Origin: Helicoverpa zea
Lineage: Eukaryota > Arthropoda > Insecta > Lepidoptera > Noctuidae
DNA length: 64,000 bases
Direction: 5' to 3'
NCBI RefSeq assembly: GCF_022581195.2
Contig: NC_061463.1
Location: 4,216,001-4,280,000 of the forward strand
Part shown: positions 1-15,000 of the stretch, in pieces
Layout of the letters: each line of letters starts with the position of its first letter
Position numbering within the stretch: position 1 is the first letter of the stretch
Made by a program: the position numbers and the translations under genes
The notes under the pieces: generated by a model
What the model saw: the letters and a program-made list of their open reading frames with translations, nothing else
Databases searched by the model: none
Told to the model about the DNA's origin: nothing

Positions 1-22
1 TGCCTTCAGGTCCCATTTTACC
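1..22 (-). CDS. Mp: Multiplexin exon: collagen triplets, cut by window edge
   Basis: Starts after acceptor TATCAG (24-23) with GKMGPEG in phase 0 and runs off the window at position 1. It continues the Gly-X-Y pattern of the preceding exon. Confidence 0.75.
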
Positions 23-3000
23 CTGATACAAAATCAAACATCTTTATTATTACCCAAACATTAAATGATTATTGTATCATTTATTTTGTTGTCATGCAAT
101 AGAAAGCTGTTTTGTTTGTTAATATAGGGACATATAGTATACTTACAGTTTCACCTGGTGGGCCAGCTCTGCCATCGTAACCTGGTGGGCCTCTTTCACC
201 AACGGGGCCTTTCATTTCAGGCATTTTAAGAAGCAGAGTTGATACAACTTCTTCAGAACATTGGCATACCTAATAAAATATCTTTAGTTAGTTTCAAGAC
301 AGTGAAGTGCGCCTATTTTAACGCAATGAAATCTAAATTTATTTCATTCTTACGCCTTTGTCTCCTTTTAATCCAAACGCGCCTTCCAAACCACGTAGTC
401 CTTGCGGTCCAATATCGCCCTGCGAAAAGCCGTAAATTAAATATTGCCCTGGTCCTGCCCATTATAGATATGAATTGATTAAAAAACTTTATAATCTTAT
501 ACCAAGTAACTGATTATGACTAGAATTACGAGTAAAAGGATGTATACTTACTTTAGGTCCAATTTCGCCTTTGTCACCTTTAGCTCCTTTTAGTCCCTGT
601 ATTCCATCCTCACCCATGTCTCCACGCAACCCATCTTTGCCACTCAAGCCTTCTATTCCCTTTTCACCGTCTATACCTTTTTGTCCCACCTCTCCTTTTT
701 GCCCCACCTCTCCTTTCTGTCCCATTTCACCTTTTTGACCGACTTCCCCTTTTTGCCCAACCTCGCCTTTTGGTCCCACTTCACCCTTCTGGCCTAATTC
801 CCCTTTTTGACCTACTTCACCCTTTTGTCCTACTGCTCCTTTTTGCCCCACTTCGCCCTTATCTCCTTTTTCAGGAAATATGTCTGTAATATAAAGGACA
901 ATGGGCACTTTGTATGGGATTTGGTACCCGCTCCAACAGTAACATATGATATATCATTAGAAAGGTATTTACGTGAACAATAATAAAAACTATGGGGCTT
1001 GCCTCAATTAGCTGTCCGATCCGAGTGACGATAAAAATTGAATCGACATAGCAACAAGTATGTCATCCATATAGGCAAAATCATTAAGAGGCATATGTCG
1101 TCAGTGTAATAATTTTAAACTAAGTTAATATACATCTTACATTGTTTGAGATACACTCTATTATAATCTAAAGATTGTAATAGTCTATGGAGTCTTACTA
1201 CGGAAACACAATCGCCATCTGATTTGACAAAAGTTCAAAACATTTCTATTCATCTTTTTTTAAGAAGAAATTCTTCATTTTCTCAGCACCTCTTGAGGAG
1301 CAAGATTGAGTCGTAATATGTACTATGTAAACATCGTCTTCTGACTTTTCAACTTTAATTGATTGTAGATACTTAAAGACTTTCATCAAATACATAAGCT
1401 AGTTCTGCGTGAACTGCAAAGGTTTTGCACAGTCTTTATTTAAAGCAGTGGGCAGGCAAACATTCTAAGAAGGCCAAATTCCTGTTTTTTTATTACTTTA
1501 CCAGTTTTTATTCAATACAGTTGGATTCAAGAACTACATCTACATTGATGATTTTTGAACATTATACATTCTATTAGTCGATGTCACGTGAAATGGACAA
1601 AGATTTGGGACTAGTCGTCATAGTAAACATTTTTTGCCTTGCCAAGACCTACGCAATGGTACTAAAATCAACACTGTTGGACAGGGTACCAAAACGCCCA
1701 TCGTCCTTAAACACATGTTTTTATTAAGTTCTTGTATGTTCTGAACTTGTTGAAAATGTTAGAGATGTTCGTATTTTGCCAAACAAAGCAAAATGTATAG
1801 AGGATTTTAGTTTAGAGTGTGTAGAGGTAAGGTTTTCTAAGGTTATTCTACTAAAGTTGTTTACCTGGTATATCAGGAGGTGTCGTAGTCGGCGGTTCTG
1901 ACTCTCCTAGCTGTTAAACATAATAAAAAAAACTTTTAAAAAGGAACACTAAAAAAAAAGGAAAATTAGAGGTCTTACAATATCCGTAGGGCTGTTTTCA
2001 GAAGTGAATTTAAAGATACACCGATATTTTAATATAAATAATGAAAAAGTTTATATGCTAATTATACAATTGGAACAGAACAGTTTATGAATTATTTTGT
2101 TTGCCATTTTGATGACCTTAAGGAATTCCAAAAAAATTGTAAGACCTCATAAGAAAGATTGACGGTTATTGGTTATTATTACTTCCGTACAAATGTTTAA
2201 CAAGAACATTGCAATAAGCACAAAGACTAATTTAATTACAAAACTAAAAGCCGAAACAATTTGTGTTAGAATTTTGAGTTAATAGACAGACTTGGTTAAT
2301 TTTCTTTTTTAAATTATTTATTCCATTATTTACATATTGGAACAAAAACAGGAATTAATGTTATCTTACTAGCTATTGAAACATTAGTAGAAAATGTGTA
2401 GGTACCTAAATCATTTTGGAGTAGACGCTTATAAATTACCTATATACAAATAATATATAGGTACTACATAACCCGTCGTCGGGGTATATTCAAAATTAAA
2501 AAAAAAAATAAGCATCGTATCAAAGCGTTCTAAATTGTAATCTACAATATTTAAAAGCCCGCTTGTATCTCAAAGTTTTTTGGGCATATTTCAAGCAAAA
2601 AATAGCTGGACAAAATTACTAAAAGCTGCACTAAATGTTGCCATCCACCTTTACATGATTTAATATTATTTAAAAACCATGCTTTGCACCTCATTCAAAC
2701 ACCATCTTGAAATCTAATTCAAAAACAAAATTTTTCATTCACTACAAAAAAATCAAAACAGGCAACAAACTTACTGAATCAATGTCAGACGTTATCTAGG
2801 AAAGAAATAAATTAATTTTATTTAATGAATATTACTTATTAATAATCATTATCGGTATACTATGACTTTAGATATTAATGATAGTGTGCAAAATAGATGA
2901 TGACGTGAATGATTCGTGTATCACAAAATAAAAAAAAACCTGGTAATATTCTAAACCATACTTTAGTTAACACACAGTACGAACATTAATATTAAATTAT

Positions 3001-6000
3001 TCCGATATTACCGATGAATCGTTTTAATACGCTATTTACATTAGGAGTCGGTTGTTATTTAAGGATCCTAAAAGCCAAATTTAAATAACCCCAATTTAAT
3101 GAAATGCCGAAACGAAAATAAAATTTGGTAAAAGTAGTCTTGAATCTTTTTAACGCTCTGTAAATAAATATATATTTAAATATTATTTATATAAAATACA
3201 GATAAGAGTCACCGCACACTGACACCTAAATTGTCGACTGATAGTTGATACGATGATTTACAGTTTATTTTGAACATAATTGTAGACCCAATCAAACTTA
3301 TTGGTCTGATATCGGCTGGATTAGGTAACCATGTAATCTAAAAAACTATCCTTTAAGCAATATTTGCAGTGTGCGGGCTCTATATTTCGAGGTTTTATAC
3401 TAGCTTACGAGTTGCTTTAAAAAGATTCCAAAAGTTAGAACAACGAGTATATCCAAGAATAGCAGCAGAAAGCGACAAGAATCTAAATGAATTCAAATAT
3501 AATACTAACTATCTCGAAAATACTTCTACCCTGGAACGTAAAATAAATATTAAAATGGGCATAAAATGATAAATGAAATTGAATTCAAAGTTTTTTCAAA
3601 TTATTTGAATACTTACCTTATAGCAAACGTTTTTTAAAGAATCATCGTTAACGTCTGTATACAAACTTATCTCTTCTATGAGGCCCTGAAACAATAAAAA
3701 TACCAAATAAATGCACGTTAACAATACCTGTTAGAAATGTAAAATCATTGAATGGCGGTTTCTGAGTACTTTTGTCTTCTGTTTGTATTTTATTTTTACA
3801 AGATGGTAAAAAAACACAAGTACTCATAATCCAGACATAAGAAATTTGTAAGTCACTTATAAATCAATCACTATTTGTGTAGTCTATGACAAAGGCCTCA
3901 GTTTAAAAATCAAGAATTCATAGGAAAATTCTCCATAAATTTTGATACATTTTGGCCTAAAAGCGAAAGTGAAATCTCACGTTAAGGATTTTTCTATGCA
4001 ACGCTTGGTGTATTGTTCTGAGAAAGATTAAAAATATGATGGGAGGCCGTACGCTTTTGTGTGCGAAGGGAGGTTTTAATGAAACTGACGTGGATGGTGT
4101 TCAGTCCCCATCGACACCACTCAGACTATATGAGATTGAATACTTTTCACCGTACATTTTTTACGGTGAATTTTAAAGCTACGTGGAAGTTTTTCGGCTC
4201 GACGTTGGTGCATTATTTTTGAGGGTAATGTGAATGGTTGATATACTGGCTTTTGTTGCGTGTCTTATTTGTTTTAACAACATATGTACATGATTAAATA
4301 AAGACCATGTTTTGAGTTCACTGAAGTAGATACACGTATTGCAATCTCGAATAAGTTGCCTCATATAAATTAATTTTTGCACAAAATTGACCAATTAGAA
4401 TAGTACCTTGTCATTTGCCTCTATCGATTCTTCTTTTTTTTTATTATTATTTTTGTTATGCATAGTTTGGTTTGGTTTAATTTAAGTTATTTTTAATTTG
4501 AACGTTGTGCGCACCTGTAATTAACATATTTAAGCTGGACTTATTACAATTGTAAACTTATATATGTGAAAGTATTTGTAAATAAGTTGTTGGTGTGCCT
4601 TGTAAATAAATAAATAAGTTTGTATTGAATATGTATATAGGTAGTCACTTTATAATTTCAAGCAATTTGAGTGTTAATCGTGTAAGTCTTTGTTCCATGG
4701 TTATTAATGTTAAAAACATTTCCATATAGTTCTTCTGACCACAAAATATCGTTCCTCTTACTCAAATAACACGAAAAGTCTCTACTCTAAAAATATAAGT
4801 TTGTCTTTTCAGAAAATTAAATATGGAAGGCCAACTGAAAACCAAGATGGCGAACTGTGGTGGACACTTTTCCTAAGTTTTCCATGTGATCTTATGTCAA
4901 AGTGCAATTCAACTTTAGAACCCTGTTTTTCTTGAACATTTTGAATTTTGAACTTTTCGAAGAAATTGTGTAAACGTCGCCGGTTTTCGTTTGAACGCTT
5001 GAACATTCAGTGCGGTTATACTTTTATAGGACTCTTTTATTGGCTGGGATGGAAAATATGTTTTTCTTCATATTACAATCTATTTACTACCGCAAAAGTT
5101 AAATAGGTAAATTCATTACATAGGTAGGTATATTCAGTTAGTGCAGACGATTAGAATTATAGATAGACAGCCAAGTTTCAGTCGTCCATTGAAGCCTTTG
5201 AATACAAAGCCCTATTTTATTCAAAAAAGGAAAAGATTCCCATGTGGACCCATTAATTTTATCTACGAATAATATAATATGTGGTCCCAGTTGGACGCAT
5301 TTCCTCATTTTATTTTAGGCCAAGTGTGTGGTTTAAATCTAAGCCACGATTCAAAGACGCCAGTATTACCTAACTAATCAGCCGTAATAGGTAATAAGTT
5401 GCAAATATTATTACCAAGTTCACCATCAGTGACTGTTATGACTTGAGCAAGATGATTTGTGTAAAGACTTTAAGAACTTAGTTTATGTTTAGGTGGAATA
5501 TCTTCATTAGTGCGTCTAATTTAGTGTGTACTTAGGTCTTCGTGTAAAATTGACTCTGGTGAATATTAAAGTAACCTAATATACTATCAAGCCGAATTTG
5601 ATGATAAGATACCTATGAAAATCTGACAACTAGTCTTACAAAGGTGTTTCGGGTTGCCTGGGTAACTGTTCAGGAGATCAGATAGGCAGTGGCTTCTTGT
5701 AAAACACTGGTACTGGTACAACTGCATCTGATTAAACTTTAAGCCGATCCCAACGTAGCTTACACTCAAATGACTACGAGTATTTTCATGACTAACAACG
5801 CTTTAGATAATACTAGTAGGTTTTTCTAGTTCGTAGCACAATCACATTCATCATCATCATCATCATCATCATCAGCCTATCGCAGTCCACTGCTGGACAT
5901 AGGCCTCTCCAAGTGCACGTCACTGAGATTGATTTTCAGCTTAGCTCACAATCACATTGATATCGCTAATCTTTTTGCCAGTTGATAATTATGTCAATTA

Positions 6001-9000
6001 GGTATATACTGTCGGTTGGAAAACCTAAGCAGAAAATCCACCAGTGTTACAACGCTGTATAATGGCAGCCATGTTTTATCAAACACGTACACACTAGGTG
6101 ATAAACATAATGTTCCCAAACACCTGCACCGTTTCGCTCGAGTTAGTTGCTAACTTGATCTGATGTACCAATTGCTTGGCAAGACGAACAGTTTGACGTA
6201 ATGCGTTGTTAACGTGATGATTAATTTTGTGAATATTATGGAGGCGGAATAGTACCAATATACAAGTATTTTGTAGGTGTAATAACTGAAAATGAAACAA
6301 TACATTTTTCAGGGAAAAGTAGGGATCTATGTATTTCCCGCAATTAGGTAGAAATAGCTTACATGTTAATCTGATGAAGCCTAGTCTTACCAAAATCTAT
6401 TCAGCCTTTTTCACAAAAAAAATAATAATAATAGACTGCCACCTTTACCATAATATAAATAGTGCCTAAGTATACATGTTTTTTAGCTTTCAGTTTAGGA
6501 TAACTACTTAAACACAATAGTTTGTTAGTTAATACAATAGATGAATAATAACTCAGTCCAGGCTATTCAATCTTCAAATTCTAGCCTTAGCGACAGACTA
6601 ATAGTTACACAAAACCCTTTATTTAGGCCTAAAATTAATCTTGAGCTAAGCTAAGTCTATTTTCTCAAACTAACGTACTGTGAGGCACGATAATATTTTG
6701 ATAACCTTAGCAAGTACTGACTAACATTAATTTGATTTAAAGTAATAATGTATTCACAAGGTTAGGTTTTCTTAAGTAATTTGGTTATGTAAGCAAAGTT
6801 ATTTCTAAACTGTTAATATACGAACATAAGTTTGTTTGAGCTTTTGATGAAGGGGTGAGCCGTTTTTAAGAAATGAAATTTGCGTAAGTTTTAGTTAAAT
6901 ATTTCGCACACCCAAGACAATATCTTTACCCAGATTTCAATTTATTTTATTTATTTACTTATGATAACCAACAAATCTTACACTATGTAGTTACAATGAA
7001 TGTTATTACGAAATCTTAAATCTTTTGCTAAGTGTAGACTTAATTATAGGACACAGCATTCATTGTATCTACTGCCCATTAAGATAGATAGTTAGAATTA
7101 TTTTATTACTATTCTCCGCAAGAGGTTTTACCTGCATCCCGTGGAAACAGCTCTGACTGAGCGCACCCGGACAAAAGAAGCCTTTATCCTTCTTCTAGAG
7201 GTATAACTGACCTATCTAAAATACCTTTTTTTTAATCAGTCCAATAGTTCCTGAGACCAGAGGCTGCGCAATTGTTCGACAGAGTTACCGTGGCCCTGAT
7301 AAATAAAAGGCTTAAGAAGGAACATGCTGGGCTTTAGTCAGTAAGAGTCTAACACTCACGCTGCACCCACGTTTGAACAAACCAACTAGTAAATAAGCAG
7401 AATACATTAGCTTTCCTACCACACATCACCTTCATTACACTAACGCAGTGATGGGAACTTCGTACCAAAGTTAGCGTCATCTATACACTAATTTTATCAG
7501 TACAAACAAAACTTGCACCTCTATTTACGTAGGAACAGCCTGCGACATAGCTAAATCTGTCTAAATACATTAGGAGCGAACCACAGAGTAAGCAGAGATG
7601 AGCGAAGATGCCATAACGCAGATAGGTCAGGCGCCTACTTCTAGGGCACATACGTACGGCAATCATGCCGAAAACAATCAATTACGAGGGAACTAACGAG
7701 GTGTTCAGGCTCCTTGTGATATCTGTCAACACTTTTAGGTATTTAAAAAAATGGTCGGGTGCAAAGAATGCGTAGAAGTGCGAGTAACGTTCCTCGTCGC
7801 CCGCATTTTCTTAGGAGATTTTCGGCTATGGCACCTCCGCTAGTGATTTTGTTATCCATGAAGCAAACTCACTACGCCTCAGAACAGTTTCACCGCAGTC
7901 TGATTTCGAACGGATTCTAGCGCACCTCACTTTAGGCAAGGGATGTTACTAGGCATGGAGTCGCGAAATTTTGTGTGTACAGTTCTTCGAAATGTTATTA
8001 ATTCTGACAGAATAAAGAACCGATATTTTGACATAAGCCACAAAGAATACTCGTCAAAAGTCACCACGTTTTTTTTAAATATAGCAACTGGCAATAAAAC
8101 GACTGCGTTTCTATTCTACTTAAATTATCACATTTAGATACTGAAATTACGTAGGTGCGTATTTAATCTGAATAAAACAAAATCCATTTTCAAAGCAAGC
8201 CAATATTCATACAGTATTTTAATAACGGACTGATTATGTGGATCAGATAAAATTACAGTTCAAAATCATCCGCGCTAATGATCCTCAATGATAGCACATT
8301 TGATCAAATTAGTAAGTATTTAAAGCTCCATTTACATGCAAGCATTATTATAACGGCTGCAACAAAGCCCATTTATTTTAATACTAAAGTAATAAATGTC
8401 AACATTTACATGTTTTCTAACCAAAAAGCGGCCATATTTTGCGGTGATTGTAAATGACGTCAGAACACAGTTTTCGGCTTTATGTCACTCGGTGTCAGAT
8501 ATAAATGTCAAATGTATGTGACGAATTACTATGGTTAGTGAAAGATGGACTATAACTTATCTAAAGTATTTTTTATGGTATGTTTTATGTTTTTTTTTTG
8601 TGTGACAGCAGGAAATATAGAGTGCTTATAATGGTCGGAATGAATGTTATGTTCTTTTTATTCGAAACAAATCAACCAGGTCACACTTTTATTCATTTAG
8701 TTTCAAAAAATAAATTTTACTTCTAACATAGTCTGAAATCAACTTTTGCATAACATTCTAAGTAAGTAATACCTATAATAATAAGTTTGAAACTATGAAA
8801 TTGAGTACCTTCAAAATGTAGCACAAACAAAATAAATCATTTCCAAAGCTTCCTAATTCCACGTTCTAAGGAAGCGAGATCCGTAGCAGCTGTGAAGTTA
8901 TGACGTGGCGGATATTACCTAACCGAACGGGGGGGCACTGTGGCCCATTCATCTTTCTATATCTTTTAGCGTGCTTTCAAACTTTGTAGCATTTTAGTAG

Positions 9001-12000
9001 GATTGTCGTATGTCGCTTTCTAGTTACCTATGAATTATTTTTTCTTGTGTGTGAGTGTCGTATGTTGACTATCAATTAAATAAAAATATTTTTCTTTTGT
9101 TTTTTTTTTATGATAATTATGTTGTTCTTTTGTGTTTTATTTGCTGTAAATAGGTTATAATGTTTATCTCTTATCGTCTCCTTTCAAAACTTATCAAGTA
9201 TCAACCGTTTGAGAGAAGCTCTTATCTTCATATCCGTTATGGAAAAACTTGTGAATGTGGAAATTATGAAATTATTTAATTTAATTAACAGTAAAATGTA
9301 CTTTTACAATTTATCTTTTAGGATTGTCCTTTTATGAAATTAGTCCGATAAGATATTTTACATAACAAACTTGTAAATACTGAGTTTATCTTTATGTGGC
9401 AAATTATCTTGTTTACCGATGTATCCGTAAGTTTAATTTACATACCTATAAAACATACGATTTATAAAATCAATGTTATTGATGCCTAAGAACGTTGTCA
9501 TAGTTTGTTTCTGATGCCATCGCCTGATTTTTTGTAGTATTCAAAAGTGACATATAGACACCAGAAGCGCTATTCAAGTCAAAAACGTAACAACCACATC
9601 ATTTATCCGTCTCACGACTCATCATCATCATCATCATCTCAGCCATAGGACGTCCACTGCTGAACATAGGCCTCCCCCTTTGATCTCCATAGATACCTGT
9701 TGGAAGCGACCTGCATCCAGCGTCTTCCGGCGACCTTTATAAGGTCGTCTGTCCACCTCGTTGGTGGACGTCCTACGCTGCGCTTGCTAGTCCGTGGTCT
9801 CCACTCCAGCACTTTTCGGCCCCATCTGCCATCTGCTCTGCGAGCAATATGGCCTGCCCATTGCCACTTCAACTTGCTAATCCGGTGAGCTATATCGGTG
9901 ACTTTGGTTCGTCTACGGATCTCCTCGTTTCGGATTCGATCACGTAGAGAAACTCCGAGCATAGCCCTCTCCATAGCTCGTTGAGCGACTTTGAGCTTTG
10001 AGATGAGGCCCATAGTGAGAGACCACGTTTCGGTGCCGTAAGTCATTACTGGTAACACACATTGGTTGAAGACTTTCGTCTTGAGGCACTGAGGTATGTC
10101 GGACGAAAAGACATTGCGTAGTTTCCCGAACGCTGCCCAGCCGAGTTGGATCACGACTATCCAAGCCAATTAGGTAACAAACCTTTAACACCCAATCTCA
10201 TACATACAAAGATTAATAACAGACACGCTACTGTGTTCATGTTAAGTATTAGATTACATAAAACAATTACTGTGTTATTGATGAAGCGTCAGTAACTTTT
10301 GAGCCGTCAGTAACAATCAATAGACTAGCGTTGGGTATAGACTTTGTATAAGGAATGATGTTTTATGATAGATAGTTTCGTAGAAGAGACTTGAAGTTTG
10401 AGTGAAAAATGGTTAGGATAGTCTGGTATATCGATTGCAATAATGTTCTTGGTTTTATGTCGTGTTTAAGGCATGTTAACAAAGTGCATATAAAAGCACA
10501 CTTTTTTACTTTATCTTCAGTACTTTTTTCTTAATAAAAACTATTTTTCTGCGAGCCTCTTAAGTACGCTCCCGGTAGGATTGATGAGGAATTTTTCAAT
10601 GCTATTTTTTATTATATATTTTTTATTTAATTTTAAATAGTGAGTTTGTATATAGTAGGTTTGCATGATAATAATGTATGAAAATAAAGAATGTTTTGTT
10701 GAAAAAAACTGAGAAAAAAGAGATTTTTGACCTTTGCAGACTTTTAAGTAAACAATGACAAAAATAATGTAATCCAAAGTTATCTTCTGTAATTTAATTT
10801 GAAAATGATTTACAATAAGGCTAAGCCATAGTATATAATAGGCTTTATAAAGTAAGGTAACTGAAGGGTTGGTACACAATGGACGGTTGAGGAAGGAAAT
10901 TGAGTCGAGGCAGCATGGTGGCTCGATGATCGGAGACGCTTTTCATAGATAAGCTAGAATGGTAGGATTATGTTGAAGATAAATAAAGCGGTCTGTAAAC
11001 ATAATGCAAGTTAGCTTGAATTATATGAAAAAGTTTATTCTAAGGCTTATCTATATATAGTCTATACTAATACTATAAAGAGGAAAACTTTGTTTGTTTG
11101 TTTGGTTGTAATGGATAAACTCAAAAACTACTGGACCGATTTTAAATATTCTTTCACCATGAAAGCTATATTATCTGCGAGTAACATAGGCTATATTTTA
11201 TACCGGTGCGCGTAGCTCCCACGGGATGCGCGGAAACCGCGGGAAAATGGCTAGTAATATATAAAGTGGAAAGATTTGATTGTTTGTTTGAATAGAATAA
11301 TGATCTGGAATTATAGAACCAATTTAATTAATTATTTCACGGTTAGGAAGCTACACTATATGCGCTGAGCAGGGGTTATGTTTTATCCGAGTACCTACGG
11401 GAAAAGCTTTCTCCGAGACGCCGGTGAAACCGCGTGGAATAGCTAGTACTTACATAACAATATGCCCATATCTTGTTGTAAGCATTGTGTTTGACACTCA
11501 CTACAAAAACTTTAACCGTCTAAAAAATTGACCCGCGCAAGAATCCAAATCGAATCCAGACTACTCAACGAAAACAAACATAAGGCGACATATCGATTAT
11601 TCGAAATCCATCAATTGGTAACACGCACCCCTTTACGCGTCTTATATTCACGCCACAGATAAGCAAATGCATTACAATATCTTCGAACCTCGTGAACAAT
11701 ACTGAAAGCATTCTCGGTTCACTCATCCTCCGAGCCTTTTTCCCAATCATGTTGGGGTCGGCTTCCAGTCTAACCGGATTCAGCTGAGTACCCGGGCAAC
11801 CCGATACCCCTTGGTTAGACTGGTGTCAGACTTACTGGCTTCTGACTACCCGTAACGACTGCCAAGGATGTTTAATGACAGCCGGGACCTACAGTTTAAT
11901 GTGCCATCCGAAACACAGTCAATGGTGTCTAAGATATACTTAGAAAGTACATACAAACTTAGAAAAGTTGCATTGGTACTTGCCTGACCTGGGATCGAAC

Positions 12001-15000
12001 CCGCGCCCTCATACTTGAGAGGTTGGTCTTTTACCCACTAGGCCACCACGACTTCACTGGTTCACTGAACAGAGTAAATTCGAAAGACAAAAGAGATTAA
12101 TACGTACGTGAAAAGCTGAAACCGAGTTAAAAGCATGGAAGCCTATCTGAAATTTTGCATTTTCATTGTATGAATTTTGCGGTAGGTATGTCCGTTTTTC
12201 TCGAGGCTAAAGAGGGGTTGGTGAACCTTTTAGGGATGTAATCTTCACTTTACATTTTGTGGGGTTGATGTCGTGTCGATATTTGAAGGGATGTCGTGGT
12301 CATGATAAAATGTTGTTAAATGTTGAAGCTCATGATTAAAAGGAAGGTTGTAAAATTAGAAAAATATGCATTAAAATTTAAAAAAAAAAAAAAAAACCTA
12401 ATACTTAGTTCAAAATTCCGAAAGATATAGTAATGTGTCAGTTAAAAACTAGTGAATTTATCTTCTTTATGTAAATAATTTAAATTTTTCTTATATTTTC
12501 TGATTCTTTATTTTTTATATCCAAAATCAAGTTAATACCCCACAATTTTCCACGTGCACCACAATCATTGTTCACGATCCCTGCAAAGCTCCTACTAATT
12601 TGTAAGTGGCCCCCCACAGCCGTAAAGGAGATGGCCAAAAAAACACCCAGAGTCGACAGGAACTTCATATGTATGATTGGATTCAGTATAATTTGTGGAT
12701 TTTAAAAAGTATTTCAAATCATCTAAAAACCATGGGGTTCTCTTTTTATAACGTTTTTTCGATCAAGATTTTAGTTCACAAAAAAGTTTACTTTTACTGT
12801 TTGATGTTCGTTAGAAGTTGAATGCAGACTCGTGATTGGACCGTTTTACATTGCTAAGTCATTTGTTATATTTGACAATGTCACATGGAGCGATTTTCAA
12901 AGACAATTTCTCCAAAAACATTTCATAGCCAGTTGTGAAGGTTGCATGGAACTGCGAAACCTCTCCAAGTAGGTAAGGTCGGTGCTTAATCGTATCTGGA
13001 GTGGTTAAATACAAGACCTTTTAATCACCAGGCCAACTCTGAAACTATGGGGTTATTACTAGTGGCTTGTATAATGTTAGTTTACTTTGCTTTTTTATGT
13101 CCCTTGATGTTAATAATCTTTAAAATCAACATATATTCAACATAATCTATTTTTGCGATAATATGAAATAGCTCCTATACCCCATGGATTTCAGTCTGGA
13201 TTTTTTGGCACCATCAAAGGTCTATCATAAAGAACCTATTGGTAACCATTTCATTGCTGTCGATTCTGGGTTTTTTTTCTATGAAAATTTGGCCATCTCC
13301 TTTCACGCGTGGAGTTGTAAACTTTTACAAAAAGAACTGCCATATATTTAAGATATACATCACGTTGGCCGACGTTTGGATACCTCGTTTCTCAAGTGTT
13401 GCTTTTCTCGTCCCTTCTATAAGGCTAGGTATGAATGCAAGCGGGTGTATTTTTACCTTTATTTGGTCCCTCGAATTTTTAGGATTTGACTGTCGCTAGA
13501 TAAAATAATTTTAAAAGAAAGTGGATGCATTTTGTTGCAGTATTTAAATAAAATGATGACTTTTTCTAGTACTTGAGCTTTTCTTGGTTATTCTCTATTA
13601 CTTATTTAACAACTGCTCTGCGATTCCCACAAGGAAACTACTTTCCTCACCCATAAAAATGGATGTAAAAATGGATTAATCGATTGTATCCTTTACACAT
13701 ATTGGTTATGTTTTACATAGTAACGTAAACTAATTAATGCGTAAAAAACAGTTTCTGAGAATTAAATAGACCACGCTTATTAGTTGGACTGTATATTAAA
13801 TAATCGTTTCGATCATTTGATGTTTGTTTTAGCCGCCAATAAAGAATTCAAATGTGTTGGAATTAATTTGTACATTAATTTATTTTCAATCTTAATTTAA
13901 CCCTCTGCAGCTGAGGTGGTAGTCCCACAGACACCGCAAAATGCAAAATCAAGTTTTTTACCGTCATTTTTCAAATTCGTGCGCCAGCTCTTCGAGTACC
14001 TTCCTATAAAGGGCTCGCTCGTCGGACAGTGTGCGGAAGGCGGTCGCAGTGAGCTTACTTTAGCGTGGAGGAAAGAAAGTGTCCACGGGACTACCACGTC
14101 AGCGTCAAGGTAAGTTTCCACGAGACTACCACCTCAGTCAAATGGTTATATCTTCATAGTGTCTCCTAAACTACCACGTCAGTAACCTAGTGTAAATGAT
14201 TCATTTTTAGTGTTATTTTCCAATTTTCCTGAAATATTGCGTTAATATTTTAATTACTTATCAATTAACTTGGAAACCAAGCTAACTGGTGTTAAGTACC
14301 GAACAAGTTTTTAGATGGACATCTCAAGCAACAACCCTAAACCAGGGACTTCTGCTCGTAAAAGAACATCGGCTGGAACTCTCCAGAGTCATGAAGGGGA
14401 AATATTGAACTAACTGTAACAGGAAAGTCACGATGCCTTTAGTGTTAGGTATTGATGATAAAGATGGAGATCCATAAGTTTCGAGCCTGAAACCGAACGC
14501 GATGAAGATGACGCCATTTCACGTGGAGAAGAGTTTTAGGCATGGATGGGGGTCCCTCCATCTCTGGTAGTTCGATTTGTTCCACTGAGTGACAAAACAT
14601 TTTGTTATATTTTTCCAACTTAAATAAAAAGACAAACTAAGTATCGTTGCTGTGATTGTTCGAAGCCAATTTGCCTTCAGTTCTCTAAGCCACTGTGTGA
14701 TAATTGCCAAAAAAGGTGTGACTTTGAATCACTCTAGTTTATAATTTGACCAACGAATGTATCTCATTTTTCCAACACCGATTTATATTATTGTGAACTT
14801 TTAAAATATGTAATTGAAAATTTGAAAAAGTACATTTTGTTACTTTTTTTAGTTCATAAATGATTAAGTAGAATTTTTCAGACTGATTTGACATAAGTAA
14901 ATAAAAGTTGTTTAATTTTGAAAGTACATTTTCTTTTTTTTATTCCAAGTTAATTTATCATTTAAAATAGGCTATAAATCTAATAAATATCAATAAGTTA

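Larger units (their letters stand above)
884..3616 (-). other. Multiplexin introns around the linker exons
   Basis: Apart from the two small exons inside it, this stretch is AT-rich intron. The span 884-1864 holds nothing I can assign. A run of A at 2494-2504 and short poly-A/T tracts are the only simple sequence. One Harbinger-type MITE sits at 3206-3380. Confidence 0.6.

Noticed and set aside
239..478. Plus-strand open frame of 79 codons
   Set aside because: Antisense shadow of two collagen exons and the intron between them; no domain.
3369..3569. Plus-strand open frame of 66 codons
   Set aside because: Begins inside the end of a MITE and shows no motif; it sits in an intron of the collagen gene on the opposite strand.
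12480..12668. Minus-strand open frame of 62 codons that starts like a signal peptide (MKFLSTLGVFLAISF)
   Set aside because: The same DNA recurs in inverted, frame-broken form at 13,240-13,310, so it is repeat sequence; only one cysteine, no splice support.
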